A DNA stretch of 64,000 bases from [Clostridium] celerecrescens 18A (GTDB taxonomy: Bacteria; Bacillota; Clostridia; Lachnospirales; Lachnospiraceae): assembly GCF_002797975.1 (NCBI RefSeq), contig NZ_PGET01000001.1, positions 1,054,001-1,118,000 on the forward strand, in the 5' to 3' direction. Shown piece after piece: positions 26,238 through 34,871 of this stretch; the stretch's first letter is position 1; the number at the start of each line of letters is the position of its first letter. The notes beneath the pieces were generated by a model, which was not told where the DNA came from, searched no databases, and saw nothing but the letters and a program-made list of their open reading frames with translations. A program made the position numbers and the translations under genes.

Positions 26238-27263
26238 TTATTTTAAATCAAGTGTTAGGTCTCCAAATTTAATCCAGCCGATTTTTCTAAGTATTTCACC
26301 GAACAAAAGGGTGAGAACGGCAGGCAGGAGGAAGCAGACCATGAGGATTCCAAGCCACATAAAGGTCCCGCCTTTCATTGCCGTATAGATACCGATGGGA
26401 CCTACCAGCCCGCAGGTGCCCATGCCGGAGCCCGCCGGAATGTTTTTTAGCTGGAATACCATGGTGGCGATGGGGCCGGTTATCATAGAAGCAAGGGTGG
26501 GGGCGATCCAGACCTTTGGATTCTGCACAATGTTTCCCATTTGCAGCATGCTGGTGCCAAGGCCCTGAGCCATAAGGCCGCCTACCCCGTTTTCCCGGAA
26601 GGAAAGGACGGCAAAGCCGATCATCTGCGCACAACAGCCGGCTGTGGCAGCTCCCCCTGCCAGGCCGTCAAGAGATAAGGCGATACAGATGGCAGCGCTG
26701 CTGATGGGCAGGGTGAGGGCGATGCCGATCAGGGCGGATACCAGGATTCCCATAAAAAATGGCTGTAATTCAGTAGATGTTTTCACAAGAATGCCAAACC
26801 AGTTCATAAAGCCAGCTACGCCCGGTCCCACGGATTGTGCAATGAGAACTCCGGAGATGATGGTCACTCCGGGGGTGACCAGAATGTCCAGCCTCGTTTC
26901 CTTTGAAACGATCTTTCCCAGTTCCGTGGCAACCACCGTTGCAGCGAGAGCGCCCACAGGCCCGCCAAGAGCATTGCCGGCTATTCCAACGGTTGCTGCG
27001 GAAAAAAGGACTAAAGCAGGGGCGTGGAGGGCATAGGCGATGGCAACTCCAAGGGCCGCGCCGGTAGCGCTTTTCGCGTAATCCGCGATCACGTTGAAAA
27101 TAGTGAGATTAAATTGCTGGCCCAGAGTACCGAATATGGTTCCGATCAAAAGAGACGCAAAAAGGCCAAATGCCATAGCACCTAATGCATCAATGAGATA
27201 GGTCTGGACAGTAATTGTGACGTTTTTCCTTTTCAGGAACTCTTTTACGCCGCATTTTTCCAT
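26238..27263 (-). CDS. PTS_EIIC_2-family membrane transporter
   Basis: A 341-residue membrane protein of the PTS_EIIC_2 family (PF13303-like), about eight to ten helices rich in Gly and Ala, with LGGPVGALAATVVATELG, LPISSAAICIALSLDGLAGG and AGSGMGTCGLVGPIG. Members are related to PTS sugar channels but often have no IIA/IIB partner; transport substrate is unknown. The ATG at 27263 lies 9 bases after AAGGAG on the minus strand; an upstream in-frame ATG at 27299 would add 12 residues and lacks a site. It is a single gene, divergent from the COG0523 GTPase. Confidence 0.85.
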   Translation of the reverse strand: MEKCGVKEFLKRKNVTITVQTYLIDALGAMAFGLFASLLIGTIFGTLGQQFNLTIFNVIADYAKSATGAALGVAIAYALHAPALVLFSAATVGIAGNALGGPVGALAATVVATELGKIVSKETRLDILVTPGVTIISGVLIAQSVGPGVAGFMNWFGILVKTSTELQPFFMGILVSALIGIALTLPISSAAICIALSLDGLAGGAATAGCCAQMIGFAVLSFRENGVGGLMAQGLGTSMLQMGNIVQNPKVWIAPTLASMITGPIATMVFQLKNIPAGSGMGTCGLVGPIGIYTAMKGGTFMWLGILMVCFLLPAVLTLLFGEILRKIGWIKFGDLTLDLK

Positions 27264-27510
27264 ATTAAAAATCTCCTTTAAATAGTTTGGTGCACACATT
27301 TGACCATTGTCAAAGCAGTTGTCATGTATTCTACCATAAAATGATCGAATTACAAGGTTTTTTGAAGAATTTCCTCAAAACTGATAATTTTTTAACAATA
27401 TCTGCAGGAAAAACCCATGGCCCTCTGCTTGACTTTGCCAAAGGTTTGTGACACAATAAATAAATGTAATTTCATGCATAACCCTGGAAAGAAAAGAGGT
27501 ACGTTTAGAT

Positions 27511-28785
27511 ATGACAAAAATTGATATTATATCCGGTTTCCTTGGAGCTGGAAAAACAACTTTTATTAAGAAGCTGCTGCAGGAAGCCATAGCCGGAGAG
27601 CAGGTTGTCCTGATTGAAAATGAATTTGGTGAGATCGGTATTGACGGAGGATTTTTAAAGGATGCGGGGGTTGAGATCCGGGAGATGAATTCCGGCTGTA
27701 TCTGCTGCTCTCTGGTAGGTGATTTTGGTAAATCCCTTGAGGAGGTGCTGACAAAGTACCATCCGGACCGTGTGATTATTGAGCCGTCAGGCGTTGGAAA
27801 ATTATCTGATGTGATGAAAGCGGTTATTGACGTTGCTTCTGAGGTGGAGGTAATCTTAAACAGTGCGGTCACCATCGTGGATGCACAGAAATGCAGGATG
27901 TATAGAAAAAATTTCGGAGAGTTTTTCAATAACCAGATCGAAAATGCAGGAACTATCGTATTAAGCCGTACCGATATTGCTCCTGCCGACAAAGTGGATC
28001 AGGCACTCCAGATCATCCGGGAGCTGAATCCAAAGGCGTCTGTAGTGACGACTTCCTGTGATGAATTGAGCGGAAAACAGCTTCTTGAAATTATAGAAAA
28101 ACCGGATACCATGGCAGAGGATTTGTTGAAAGAGGTGAAAGAGCACCGTCATCATCATGAGGAGTCAGAATGCGGCTGCGGAGGCCACCATCATGACCAT
28201 GAGGAGTCAGAATGCGGCTGCGGAGGCCATCATCATGACCATGAGGAGTCAGAATGCGGCTGCGGAGGCCACCATCATGACCACGGGGAGTCAGAATGCG
28301 GCTGCGGAGGCCACCATCATGACCATGAGGAGTCAGAATGCGGCTGCGGAGGCCACCATCATGACCATGAGGAGTCAGAATGCGGCTGCGGAGGCCACCA
28401 TCATGACCATGAGGAGTCAGAATGCGGTTGCGGAGGTCATCATCATGACCACCACCATGAGCATGGTGAGGATTGCGGCTGCGGCCATGATCATGACCAT
28501 CATGCAGATGAAGTATTCAACAGCTGGGGCCTTGAAAATGTAGCACCTATGAGCAAAGAAGAGCTGGACAAGATTCTTGATGAACTGGCTTACGGAGATA
28601 GTTATGGAGATGTACTTCGTGCCAAAGGAATGATTCCAGGTGAGGAAAAAGGTACATGGCTTTACTTTGATCTGGTGCCGGAGCAATACGAGATCCGAAA
28701 CGGAGCGCCGGAATATACCGGTAAGGTATGCGTGATCGGAGCGAATTTAAAGGAAGAGGAACTTAAGAAATCCTTTTTAAGATAG
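27511..28785 (+). CDS. COG0523 (CobW/ZigA-type) GTPase with a repeated His/Cys metal-binding region
   Basis: A 424-residue cytoplasmic G3E GTPase, probably a metallochaperone. Residues 9-17 are the Walker A GFLGAGKTT, and SGCICC holds the family CxCC metal site (Cys63, Cys65, Cys66). From about residue 210 to 335 there is a metal-binding insert with seven near-identical 14-residue repeats (HHHDHEESECGCGG), then more His-Cys clusters. A short C-terminal CobW domain follows. His-rich GTPases of this type usually serve zinc, cobalt or nickel. Zinc is favoured by the nearby ZnuABC genes, and cobalt cannot be excluded given the distant cbi operon. The second GTPase gene follows after 68 bases. Confidence 0.93.
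   Translation: MTKIDIISGFLGAGKTTFIKKLLQEAIAGEQVVLIENEFGEIGIDGGFLKDAGVEIREMNSGCICCSLVGDFGKSLEEVLTKYHPDRVIIEPSGVGKLSDVMKAVIDVASEVEVILNSAVTIVDAQKCRMYRKNFGEFFNNQIENAGTIVLSRTDIAPADKVDQALQIIRELNPKASVVTTSCDELSGKQLLEIIEKPDTMAEDLLKEVKEHRHHHEESECGCGGHHHDHEESECGCGGHHHDHEESECGCGGHHHDHGESECGCGGHHHDHEESECGCGGHHHDHEESECGCGGHHHDHEESECGCGGHHHDHHHEHGEDCGCGHDHDHHADEVFNSWGLENVAPMSKEELDKILDELAYGDSYGDVLRAKGMIPGEEKGTWLYFDLVPEQYEIRNGAPEYTGKVCVIGANLKEEELKKSFLR
28159..28452 (+). repeat. Seven 42-bp in-frame tandem repeats in the COG0523 gene
   Basis: Units start at 28159, 28201, 28243, 28285, 28327, 28369 and 28411, each encoding EESECGCGGHHHDH, with one unit starting GE instead of EE and few silent changes. The near identity at DNA level suggests recent expansion, and the copy number probably varies between strains. 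Confidence 0.95.
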
Positions 28786-28798
28786 CAGAACGGAGGGA

Positions 28799-28839
28799 AC
28801 CCCTTACAGGGATACCTATATGCCCAGAGAACAAGGGCA
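28799..28839 (+). repeat. Dispersed GGGTAT-type repeat, copy D
   Basis: The sequence ACCCCTTACAGGGATACC followed by TATATGCCCAGAGAAC and AAGGGCA matches the tandem copies near 41.1-41.2 kb, especially copy B in the TATATGCCCAGAGAAC part. It lies between the two COG0523 genes, ending 14 bases before the second start codon. Confidence 0.75.
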
Positions 28840-28853
28840 GGAAAGAGGGAACC

Positions 28854-29807
28854 ATGAGCAACACAGATGAAATGGAAGACGACTTTATGCCGGTATTCCT
28901 CATAAATGGATTTTTGGAAGCTGGAAAAACCCAGTTCCTTCAGTTCACCATGGAGCAGGATTATTTTCAATCTGACGAGAAGACGCTGCTGATTGTTTGT
29001 GAAGACGGTGAAACTGAATATGACCAGGCCCTGTTAAAGCGCACCAGGACAGCAGGCGTGTTTATAGAAAGCATAGAAGAACTGAACCCTGAAAGGCTTT
29101 TGGAGCTGGAACTGCTTTATAATCCGGAACGGGTTTTGATCGAGTGGAATGGAATGTGGAATCTGGATGAGCTAAAGCTTCCCGATGATTGGAGAATCTA
29201 TCAGCAGATCACCCTGATCGATATGTCCACATTTGAATTGTATTCTGCCAATATGAAACCTTTGCTGTATTCCATGGTCCGTAATTCAGAGATGGTCATT
29301 TGCAACCGCTGCGACGGAATCGAAGATTTATCCGGCTACCGGCGGACTCTAAAGGCCATGTGCCCCAAGGGAGAGATCGTATTTGAAGATTCTGAGGGAG
29401 AGGTCAATGAGATCCCGGAGGAAGATCTGCCTTATGATATGGGGGCAGACGTGGTGAGTATTTCACCGGAAGCCTATGGGATCTGGTATCTTGATTGTAT
29501 GGAAAGACGGGACCGTTATGAAGGAAAGACTGTGGAATTTACCGCTATGGTCTTGAAAACTCCAGATTTCCCGAAAAATTATTTTGTACCAGGACGTATG
29601 GCAATGACCTGCTGCGAGGATGATATGACCTTTTTAGGATTTGTCACCAAGGCAAGGGAAGCCAGAGAACTGGAAACGAAACAATGGGTCCGCGTCAAAG
29701 CAAAGATTGCATATGAGTTCTGGAGAGATTATGATGGAGAGGGCCCCGTATTATATGCGGAGTCTGTGGTTCCGGCTCAGCCAATTAAGGGATTTGTACA
29801 GTTTTAG
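28854..29807 (+). CDS. COG0523-like GTPase fused to a DUF1980/UPF0703-like domain
   Basis: A 317-residue protein. The N-terminal half is a divergent CobW-type GTPase: FLINGFLEAGKTQF is the P-loop, VLIEWNGMW replaces the usual IEPSG, and ICNRCDGIED corresponds to the NKxD region. The CxCC metal motif is absent. From about residue 215 the sequence matches the C-terminal OB-like domain of YcgQ/TIGR03943 proteins (YEGKTVEFTAMVLKTPDFPK, GRMAMTCCEDD, WVRVKAKI). That domain is usually tied to a COG0701 permease, which is not here. It probably works with the upstream metal-binding GTPase. Start: ATG after AAAGAGGG; an internal ATG at 28887 is possible. Confidence 0.8.
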   Translation: MSNTDEMEDDFMPVFLINGFLEAGKTQFLQFTMEQDYFQSDEKTLLIVCEDGETEYDQALLKRTRTAGVFIESIEELNPERLLELELLYNPERVLIEWNGMWNLDELKLPDDWRIYQQITLIDMSTFELYSANMKPLLYSMVRNSEMVICNRCDGIEDLSGYRRTLKAMCPKGEIVFEDSEGEVNEIPEEDLPYDMGADVVSISPEAYGIWYLDCMERRDRYEGKTVEFTAMVLKTPDFPKNYFVPGRMAMTCCEDDMTFLGFVTKAREARELETKQWVRVKAKIAYEFWRDYDGEGPVLYAESVVPAQPIKGFVQF

Positions 29808-29862
29808 GAAAGCAACCGGGAATATCAACAATTGTTTCCCATGATATAATCTGGACTGAAAG

Positions 29863-29905
29863 AAGGCCGCCCTGCTGAAAGAAAATTAGCAGGGCAGCCT
29901 TTTTA
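29863..29905 (+). terminator. Terminator after the GTPase pair
   Basis: AAGGC-GCCCTGCT (29863-29876) pairs with AGCAGGGC-GCCTT (29888-29901), then TTTT. It may also serve the convergent VOC gene. Confidence 0.88.
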
Positions 29906-29922
29906 TACGTGCAATGAGACAT

Positions 29923-30174
29923 TTAAACAAATAAACACCACCTGATGCCGTATTTGTCAATAAAATCTGTCATCAGAGGACTGAATTGGCATGGCGCTTC
30001 TGAGTTTCTTTCTGCAACAGCCAGTATTTCTCCCTGAATGTCAAGCTCGGCATGATAATATGTTCCGTCGCTATTTGGATAACTGCTGATAAGAGCAGCA
30101 TCAAAAGCCTTTTGATAAAGAGCCACAGCTTCATCACTTCTTGTAACATATGCCTGCATCATTGACCTTTTCAT
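29923..30174 (-). pseudogene. VOC-family (PhnB-like) protein with apparent internal deletion
   Basis: An 83-residue frame. The N-terminal part (MQAYVTRSDEAVALYQKAFD, YYHAELDIQGEILAVAE) and the C-terminal end (MTDFIDKYGIRWCLFV) both match PhnB-like glyoxalase-fold proteins, which are normally about 130-150 residues. The middle of about 45-50 residues that should lie between AVAERNSEA and PCQFSP is missing, in frame. The product would lack several strands of the fold and is probably inactive, or works only as a fragment. GGAAGG lies 5 bases before the ATG at 30174 on the minus strand. Confidence 0.65.
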
Positions 30175-30333
30175 AAAAACCTTCCTGCGCATGATTCCTG
30201 TTGTGTACGTGATCCGATTACTGCAGTCTTCCGCATAAATAAAAGTTGTCGTTCTCTGTTTCCAGTTTTTAATATAACACAGGCATGCTGCCTTTACAAT
30301 TATTTTTCTTCATGGATAATCGGCATAAGGCAG

Positions 30334-30371
30334 AAAAAAGCCGTAGAACTTTAAACGTCTACGGCTTTTTT
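30334..30371. terminator. Terminator of the polysaccharide deacetylase gene
   Basis: AAAAAAGCCGTAGA (30334-30347) pairs with TCTACGGCTTTTTT (30358-30371). The symmetrical A/T tails allow termination in both directions, but it follows the leftward deacetylase gene. Confidence 0.92.
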
Positions 30372-30381
30372 CAAGGACTGT

Positions 30382-31791
30382 TTACATTGGCGGAACCGGT
30401 GTCGGTCTAGCCGGGTCAAAAACATCAGGAACATTAAACAGATCCGTTAAACTATCGGGGTAATAAAACATCCGGTATCCGTCAAGGTTTCTTCTGGCCT
30501 GACGGAAGTAGTCGGTACCCATCTGCATCCAGGTTGGCTTGCTGGCGTCTACGTTACAGAAATAACGGAAGCCAAGAGACTTTAAATATGTAAAACGTTC
30601 ATTGTCATTAGTATAAGGGGTCCAGCTACCGATATCACTTCCAAAGGGGAAGAGGATAATATCTGTGGGTCCGGTTAAGGACTCAACGTTACGTTTCCAT
30701 TTATCGCTGTCTGCCTTAAAATGGTTCATGGAAATCTGTCCCATGTTCCGGTGGCCCCAGCTGTGGGAGGACAGCTCCCAGCCGTGATCCTTTAACGCCT
30801 GAGCTACCTTTGCAGCCTGCTCCCGGTCTGCTTCATAATTGGGATTGGTATCCTTGTAGGATTCATCTGTCCGGTATCCCAGGATCCCGTTGTAGCCGGT
30901 AAAGGCCAGAATTCCACGCGCTCCTTTGTAGGAAAAGCCTGGATGGGTTTGTATGAAGCCTTCAAGGATCGGCACCAGATCATAATCGCCCACAGAAACG
31001 CTGCCGTCAGCCATAGTCATCTCGCAGGTGGGATATCCATCCTCTCCGATGATCATGCGGGTGGCAAAGCCGTCGCCTTGCATATATTCGTAATAGCACA
31101 CATCATCCTGAGACAGGACAAAGGCTTTCTTGCCTGGAGGAAGCATGATATCTCCGTATACAAATTTAGGATTTCCGTTCTCATCCTTCGCCTCATATGC
31201 AAGATCATGGATCTTCACAAGAACATATCCCTTGTCATACATAGACTGCATCATCTTAAGGAATTCCGATTTGGTCGTCATCATCTGGTTGTAGCCCCCC
31301 TGCTTGGAATCTCCATCAAAGGCTTTTGAAGTGTCGATGATAAGAGAATGGAAAAAAACATGGGTCACATCCTGGGGATTGAACCGCACCAGGGCTTCCT
31401 TGGCGGTATTATAACCTGCAATGGCAGAGGTCACTTCTTCCTTTGCGCTGAACTCGGGGTCAGACTGGAGAAGACTGATTGCCCCATCGTAATCGTATTC
31501 AATAGAAAGGGTATCTGCCTGGGAAAGCAGGGACTTTAATTTTTCTTCTTCACTGGCTTGTCCGCTTGTGGCCTCTTCGGCGGAAGGATCCGGAGCTCCT
31601 TCATCGGAAGGATGTTCTGCAACGGAAGTATCGGCAGGCAATGCCCTGTATTTCAACCTTTTGCTTATCGCAACTCCGCACAAAGTCAAAACGGCAACGA
31701 TTAAAATTCCAAGAAGAACGATCAGGATAACCTGTAATGTATGGTTCCGGCCTCCTCCAGAATTTCGTCCACGAAAGTCATGTCTGTTCAT
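30382..31791 (-). CDS. Membrane-anchored polysaccharide deacetylase (NodB-like)
   Basis: A 469-residue protein with a short basic N-terminus, one transmembrane anchor (about residues 18-45), an acidic Ser/Ala/Glu linker (to about 85), a helical region, and a C-terminal NodB-type carbohydrate esterase 4 domain. Motif 1 appears as VLSQDDV and motif 2 as SHSWGH, which supplies the metal-binding His residues. DIILFPFGSD fits the later substrate-groove motif. It would remove acetyl groups from peptidoglycan or another wall polysaccharide outside the cell. The Q in SQDDV where TFDD is usual suggests a divergent subgroup. It is divergent from dacF, another wall enzyme. Confidence 0.88.
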   Translation of the reverse strand: MNRHDFRGRNSGGGRNHTLQVILIVLLGILIVAVLTLCGVAISKRLKYRALPADTSVAEHPSDEGAPDPSAEEATSGQASEEEKLKSLLSQADTLSIEYDYDGAISLLQSDPEFSAKEEVTSAIAGYNTAKEALVRFNPQDVTHVFFHSLIIDTSKAFDGDSKQGGYNQMMTTKSEFLKMMQSMYDKGYVLVKIHDLAYEAKDENGNPKFVYGDIMLPPGKKAFVLSQDDVCYYEYMQGDGFATRMIIGEDGYPTCEMTMADGSVSVGDYDLVPILEGFIQTHPGFSYKGARGILAFTGYNGILGYRTDESYKDTNPNYEADREQAAKVAQALKDHGWELSSHSWGHRNMGQISMNHFKADSDKWKRNVESLTGPTDIILFPFGSDIGSWTPYTNDNERFTYLKSLGFRYFCNVDASKPTWMQMGTDYFRQARRNLDGYRMFYYPDSLTDLFNVPDVFDPARPTPVPPM

Positions 31792-31979
31792 AGTACAACC
31801 TCTTAATTCTGTAGTATTGGGGCAGTATTAATAGATTTTAAACATACCCGGTACAAGTATAGCATACTTTACCGGAAGATGAAACGAAAAGATGGCAATT
31901 ATTTTTGGAAAAAATGGCATATGTAAGGGAAGCAGTCCCATACAATGGTACAAAGGAATTTTAGGGGATCGTGTATCAT

Positions 31980-33215
31980 ATGAAGAGAGTTACGGCATTT
32001 GTTTTAAGCTGTCTTCTGCTGTTTTTCTGTTTATGCTTTCCGGCGGCAGGGCAAGAGCCGGATGTGACGGTAGCCTCGGACATGATTATCCAGGCAGAAG
32101 AGGCAAAACGGGTGAATGCGGAGGGCGGTCCGGCTTTGCAGTCCCCCAGCGCCGTTCTGATGGAAGCGTCAACTGGACAGATTATTTTTGAAAAGAACGC
32201 GGATGAAAAAAGGAGCCCGGCGAGCATTACGAAAATTATGACTTTGATACTTATTTTTGACGCGCTGGATTCTGGTAAAATCAAGCTGACGGATGAGGTT
32301 GTTACAAGCGCCCACGCAAAGTCCATGGGAGGCTCCCAGGTTTTCCTGGAAGAAGGGGAAATTCAGACGGTGGAAACCCTGATTAAATGCATTGTTATCG
32401 CATCGGGGAATGACGCTTCGGTAGCCATGGCGGAATACATAGCAGGAACGGAAGACGAATTTATTAAGATGATGAATGAGCGTGCGGCAGGACTTGGGAT
32501 GACAAACACTCATTTTGAAGATTGCTGCGGACTTACCGATTCTGCCACCCATGTGACAACGGCCAGGGATATTGCGATTATGTCCAGAGAATTAATCACC
32601 AAATATCCTCAGATTCATAACTATTCTACGATCTGGATGGAGAATATCACCCATGTGACAAAGCAGGGAACAAAGGAATTCGGTCTTTCAAATACCAATA
32701 AGCTATTAAAGATGGCTACGAATTTCACTGTGACCGGTTTAAAGACCGGTTCCACATCAGTGGCAAAGTATTGTCTTTCTGCAACTGCAGAGAAGGAGGG
32801 AGTGCGCCTCATTGCCTCAATCATGGCAGCTCCGGATTACAAAGTCAGGTTTGCCGATGCCCAGACTCTTTTAAACTATGGATATGCCAACTGCAAGCTG
32901 TATGAGGATAAGGAGATGCTTCCTCTTCCTGATATGGTGGTTGATAACGGAGTAACGGATCAGGTTCCGTTGAAATATGGCGGTTCCTTTTCTTACTTGA
33001 GCCTTAAGGGAGAAGATTTCTCAGCCATTGAAAAGACGCTGGAGCTGGCACCTTCCATTTCTGCTCCGTTAGAAGAGGGACAGAAGGCCGGGAACCTTAT
33101 TTATACCCTTGGAGGGAAACGGATTGGAGAAGTTCCCATATTAACTGCCGAGTCAGTCAGGGAAGCTAAATTTGCCGATTATTTTAAGCGCCTTTGGAAG
33201 GCCTTTAACCTGTAG
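31980..33215 (+). CDS. D-alanyl-D-alanine carboxypeptidase (S11, DacF-like)
   Basis: Trims the terminal D-Ala of peptidoglycan stem peptides outside the membrane. The 411-residue protein starts with a signal peptide (MKRVTAFVLSCLLLFFCLC). The catalytic motifs are SITK (Ser82, Lys85), SGN near residue 142 and KTGS at Lys255. A PBP5_C-like beta domain fills the C-terminus, and an amphipathic end (YFKRLWKAFNL) is suited to membrane association. I chose the ATG at 31980, 11 bases after AGGGGA; the GTG at 31971 is too close to that site. It may act in growth or in spore cortex formation; the sequence does not decide. Confidence 0.94.
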   Translation: MKRVTAFVLSCLLLFFCLCFPAAGQEPDVTVASDMIIQAEEAKRVNAEGGPALQSPSAVLMEASTGQIIFEKNADEKRSPASITKIMTLILIFDALDSGKIKLTDEVVTSAHAKSMGGSQVFLEEGEIQTVETLIKCIVIASGNDASVAMAEYIAGTEDEFIKMMNERAAGLGMTNTHFEDCCGLTDSATHVTTARDIAIMSRELITKYPQIHNYSTIWMENITHVTKQGTKEFGLSNTNKLLKMATNFTVTGLKTGSTSVAKYCLSATAEKEGVRLIASIMAAPDYKVRFADAQTLLNYGYANCKLYEDKEMLPLPDMVVDNGVTDQVPLKYGGSFSYLSLKGEDFSAIEKTLELAPSISAPLEEGQKAGNLIYTLGGKRIGEVPILTAESVREAKFADYFKRLWKAFNL

Positions 33216-33235
33216 TTATTATGGGATAAACACTG

Positions 33236-33286
33236 CCCTGTAAGTGGTACACAAAAAATCTGTGTACCGTTTACAGGGTATTTTTT
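33236..33286 (+). terminator. Terminator after the D,D-carboxypeptidase gene
   Basis: CCCTGTAA-GGTACACA (33236-33253) pairs with TGTGTACC-TTACAGGG (33261-33278) around a short A-rich loop, then a T run. Confidence 0.93.
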
Positions 33287-33353
33287 GTTATTGACGGAAG
33301 TTCAAGGAAAGGATAAGATTAGTTAGTGAAAACGAATCGTGGGAGGTAAACAG

Positions 33354-34871
33354 GTGGGAGATCGATTGCTTGCCCTTTGGTATCAGATGTCTTTGAAAAG
33401 GAAACTATACGTGATCATAGGAAGCGTGGGAATCATTATGGCAGCTTCCATTTTCATCAATCTGAAAGTGGCATATATTTTTATCAACGATGTGAGCATT
33501 ATCATGGATGATAACCTGGCCTGCTATAAGTTTCAGGAGTCCATGGAGAATGAAAGGGGATTGTTTGCCCAGCTGTTAGCAAACAATACTCCGGAAAATA
33601 TGGAGGCATACCGTCAGGGCTGCCAGGAAACCAGAGCATATCTAAACAGCCTGCCCTATGATTATGATAAAATAGGGGAAGAGCGCTATGGGATCACCTG
33701 GAACATCAAAAACGGTTATGATACCTATGAGAAGCAGCGGGAAAAAGTAGTGGAAATGAATCAGAATGACCCCAGCTATATCAGGGAACTGTACAAAACA
33801 TATAATATGCAGAAATATCTGGATCTCTATGGTACACGTCTGACAAGGGTGGTTTTAATGGGAGGAAATGATTATTACGAAATCCAGATCCCTGTGCTTA
33901 AGCGCATGCCTTACATTCTGGTCGCTATCAGCATCCTCGCTTTTTTTGTGCTTATGCTCCTTTTGCGTTTTATTACAGGCAGCATTGTAAAAACAGTGGT
34001 GCAGCTGGCTACGGTCTCAGGAAAGATCGAGAAGAACGATTTTTCGTCCCCTGACGTCCATTGGGATGGAAAGGATGAGATCGGACAGCTGGTAAGCGCA
34101 TTCAACAAGATGAAGCATGCTACCCGGGACTACATCACAGCGACGGAGGAGAAACGGCTGATGGAAGAAAAGCTGTACCGGCATGAGCTGGAGAGGGCGG
34201 AGCTTGAGAAACGGTTTTCCATGGCCCAGCTTCAGCTGATCAAAAGTCAGTTAAATCCCCATTTTCTTTTTAATACACTGAATATGATCACCAGGATGGC
34301 ACAGATGGAGGAAGCGCCGGTGACGGAGGAAATGCTTGTGGCAATCAGCAGCCTTCTTCGTTACAGCCTCCGGACGTCCAATGCCTTTGAGCCTCTTGAG
34401 CAGGAGCTTAAAGTAGTTAAGGATTATATGTACATTCAAAAGATGCGTTTCGGAGACCGGATTCAATGGGATATCAATTGCAGCATGGACCTATATAAGG
34501 AAGAGGTACCGGTCTTCATGCTTCAGCCGTTGGTGGAAAATGCGGTAATTCACGGGATCCAGGAAAAGGAGAACGGAGGAAGCATCAGCATACGGATCGA
34601 GAAAAGAGGAGAGCTTTTATGGATATCCGTAGCAGATACGGGAAAGGGCATGGACTCAGAAACACTGGCTGCTATCAGGAAAGCCATTGAAACAAAGGGG
34701 ACAGGCCTTGGAATCGGGCTGGGGAATATATATAGAAGGATTTCTTATTACTACGAATATGGAAAGGTAACCATTGACAGCGGAGAAAGCAGCGGCACAG
34801 TGGTACAGATAGAATTTGGTCGGAGAAGGGATATAATGGATCATGTATCGGTTAATGATAGTAGAAGATGA
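33354..34871 (+). CDS. YesM-family sensor histidine kinase
   Basis: A 505-residue membrane sensor kinase. Helix 1 (about residues 18-40) and helix 2 (about 183-206) enclose an extracellular domain of about 140 residues. A HAMP segment (about 207-260) leads to a coiled coil, the His_kinase domain with SQLNPHFLFNTLNMI (phospho-His near 303), and an ATPase domain with VENAVIHGI and DTGKGM. The start is the GTG at 33354, 6 bases after GGGAGGT; a GTG at 33339 lies before that site. It overlaps the response-regulator gene by 29 bases and probably senses a sugar imported by the ABC system downstream. Confidence 0.94.
   Translation: MGDRLLALWYQMSLKRKLYVIIGSVGIIMAASIFINLKVAYIFINDVSIIMDDNLACYKFQESMENERGLFAQLLANNTPENMEAYRQGCQETRAYLNSLPYDYDKIGEERYGITWNIKNGYDTYEKQREKVVEMNQNDPSYIRELYKTYNMQKYLDLYGTRLTRVVLMGGNDYYEIQIPVLKRMPYILVAISILAFFVLMLLLRFITGSIVKTVVQLATVSGKIEKNDFSSPDVHWDGKDEIGQLVSAFNKMKHATRDYITATEEKRLMEEKLYRHELERAELEKRFSMAQLQLIKSQLNPHFLFNTLNMITRMAQMEEAPVTEEMLVAISSLLRYSLRTSNAFEPLEQELKVVKDYMYIQKMRFGDRIQWDINCSMDLYKEEVPVFMLQPLVENAVIHGIQEKENGGSISIRIEKRGELLWISVADTGKGMDSETLAAIRKAIETKGTGLGIGLGNIYRRISYYYEYGKVTIDSGESSGTVVQIEFGRRRDIMDHVSVNDSRR

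Noticed and set aside
28159..28452. CRISPR-like regular repeats with 42-bp period
   Set aside because: The units are contiguous with no spacers and encode in-frame His/Cys repeats of the COG0523 GTPase.
28157..28543. Open frame rich in Ala, Asn and Met on the plus strand inside the COG0523 gene
   Set aside because: It is the repeat read in the wrong frame; the true frame has a P-loop and CxCC motif.
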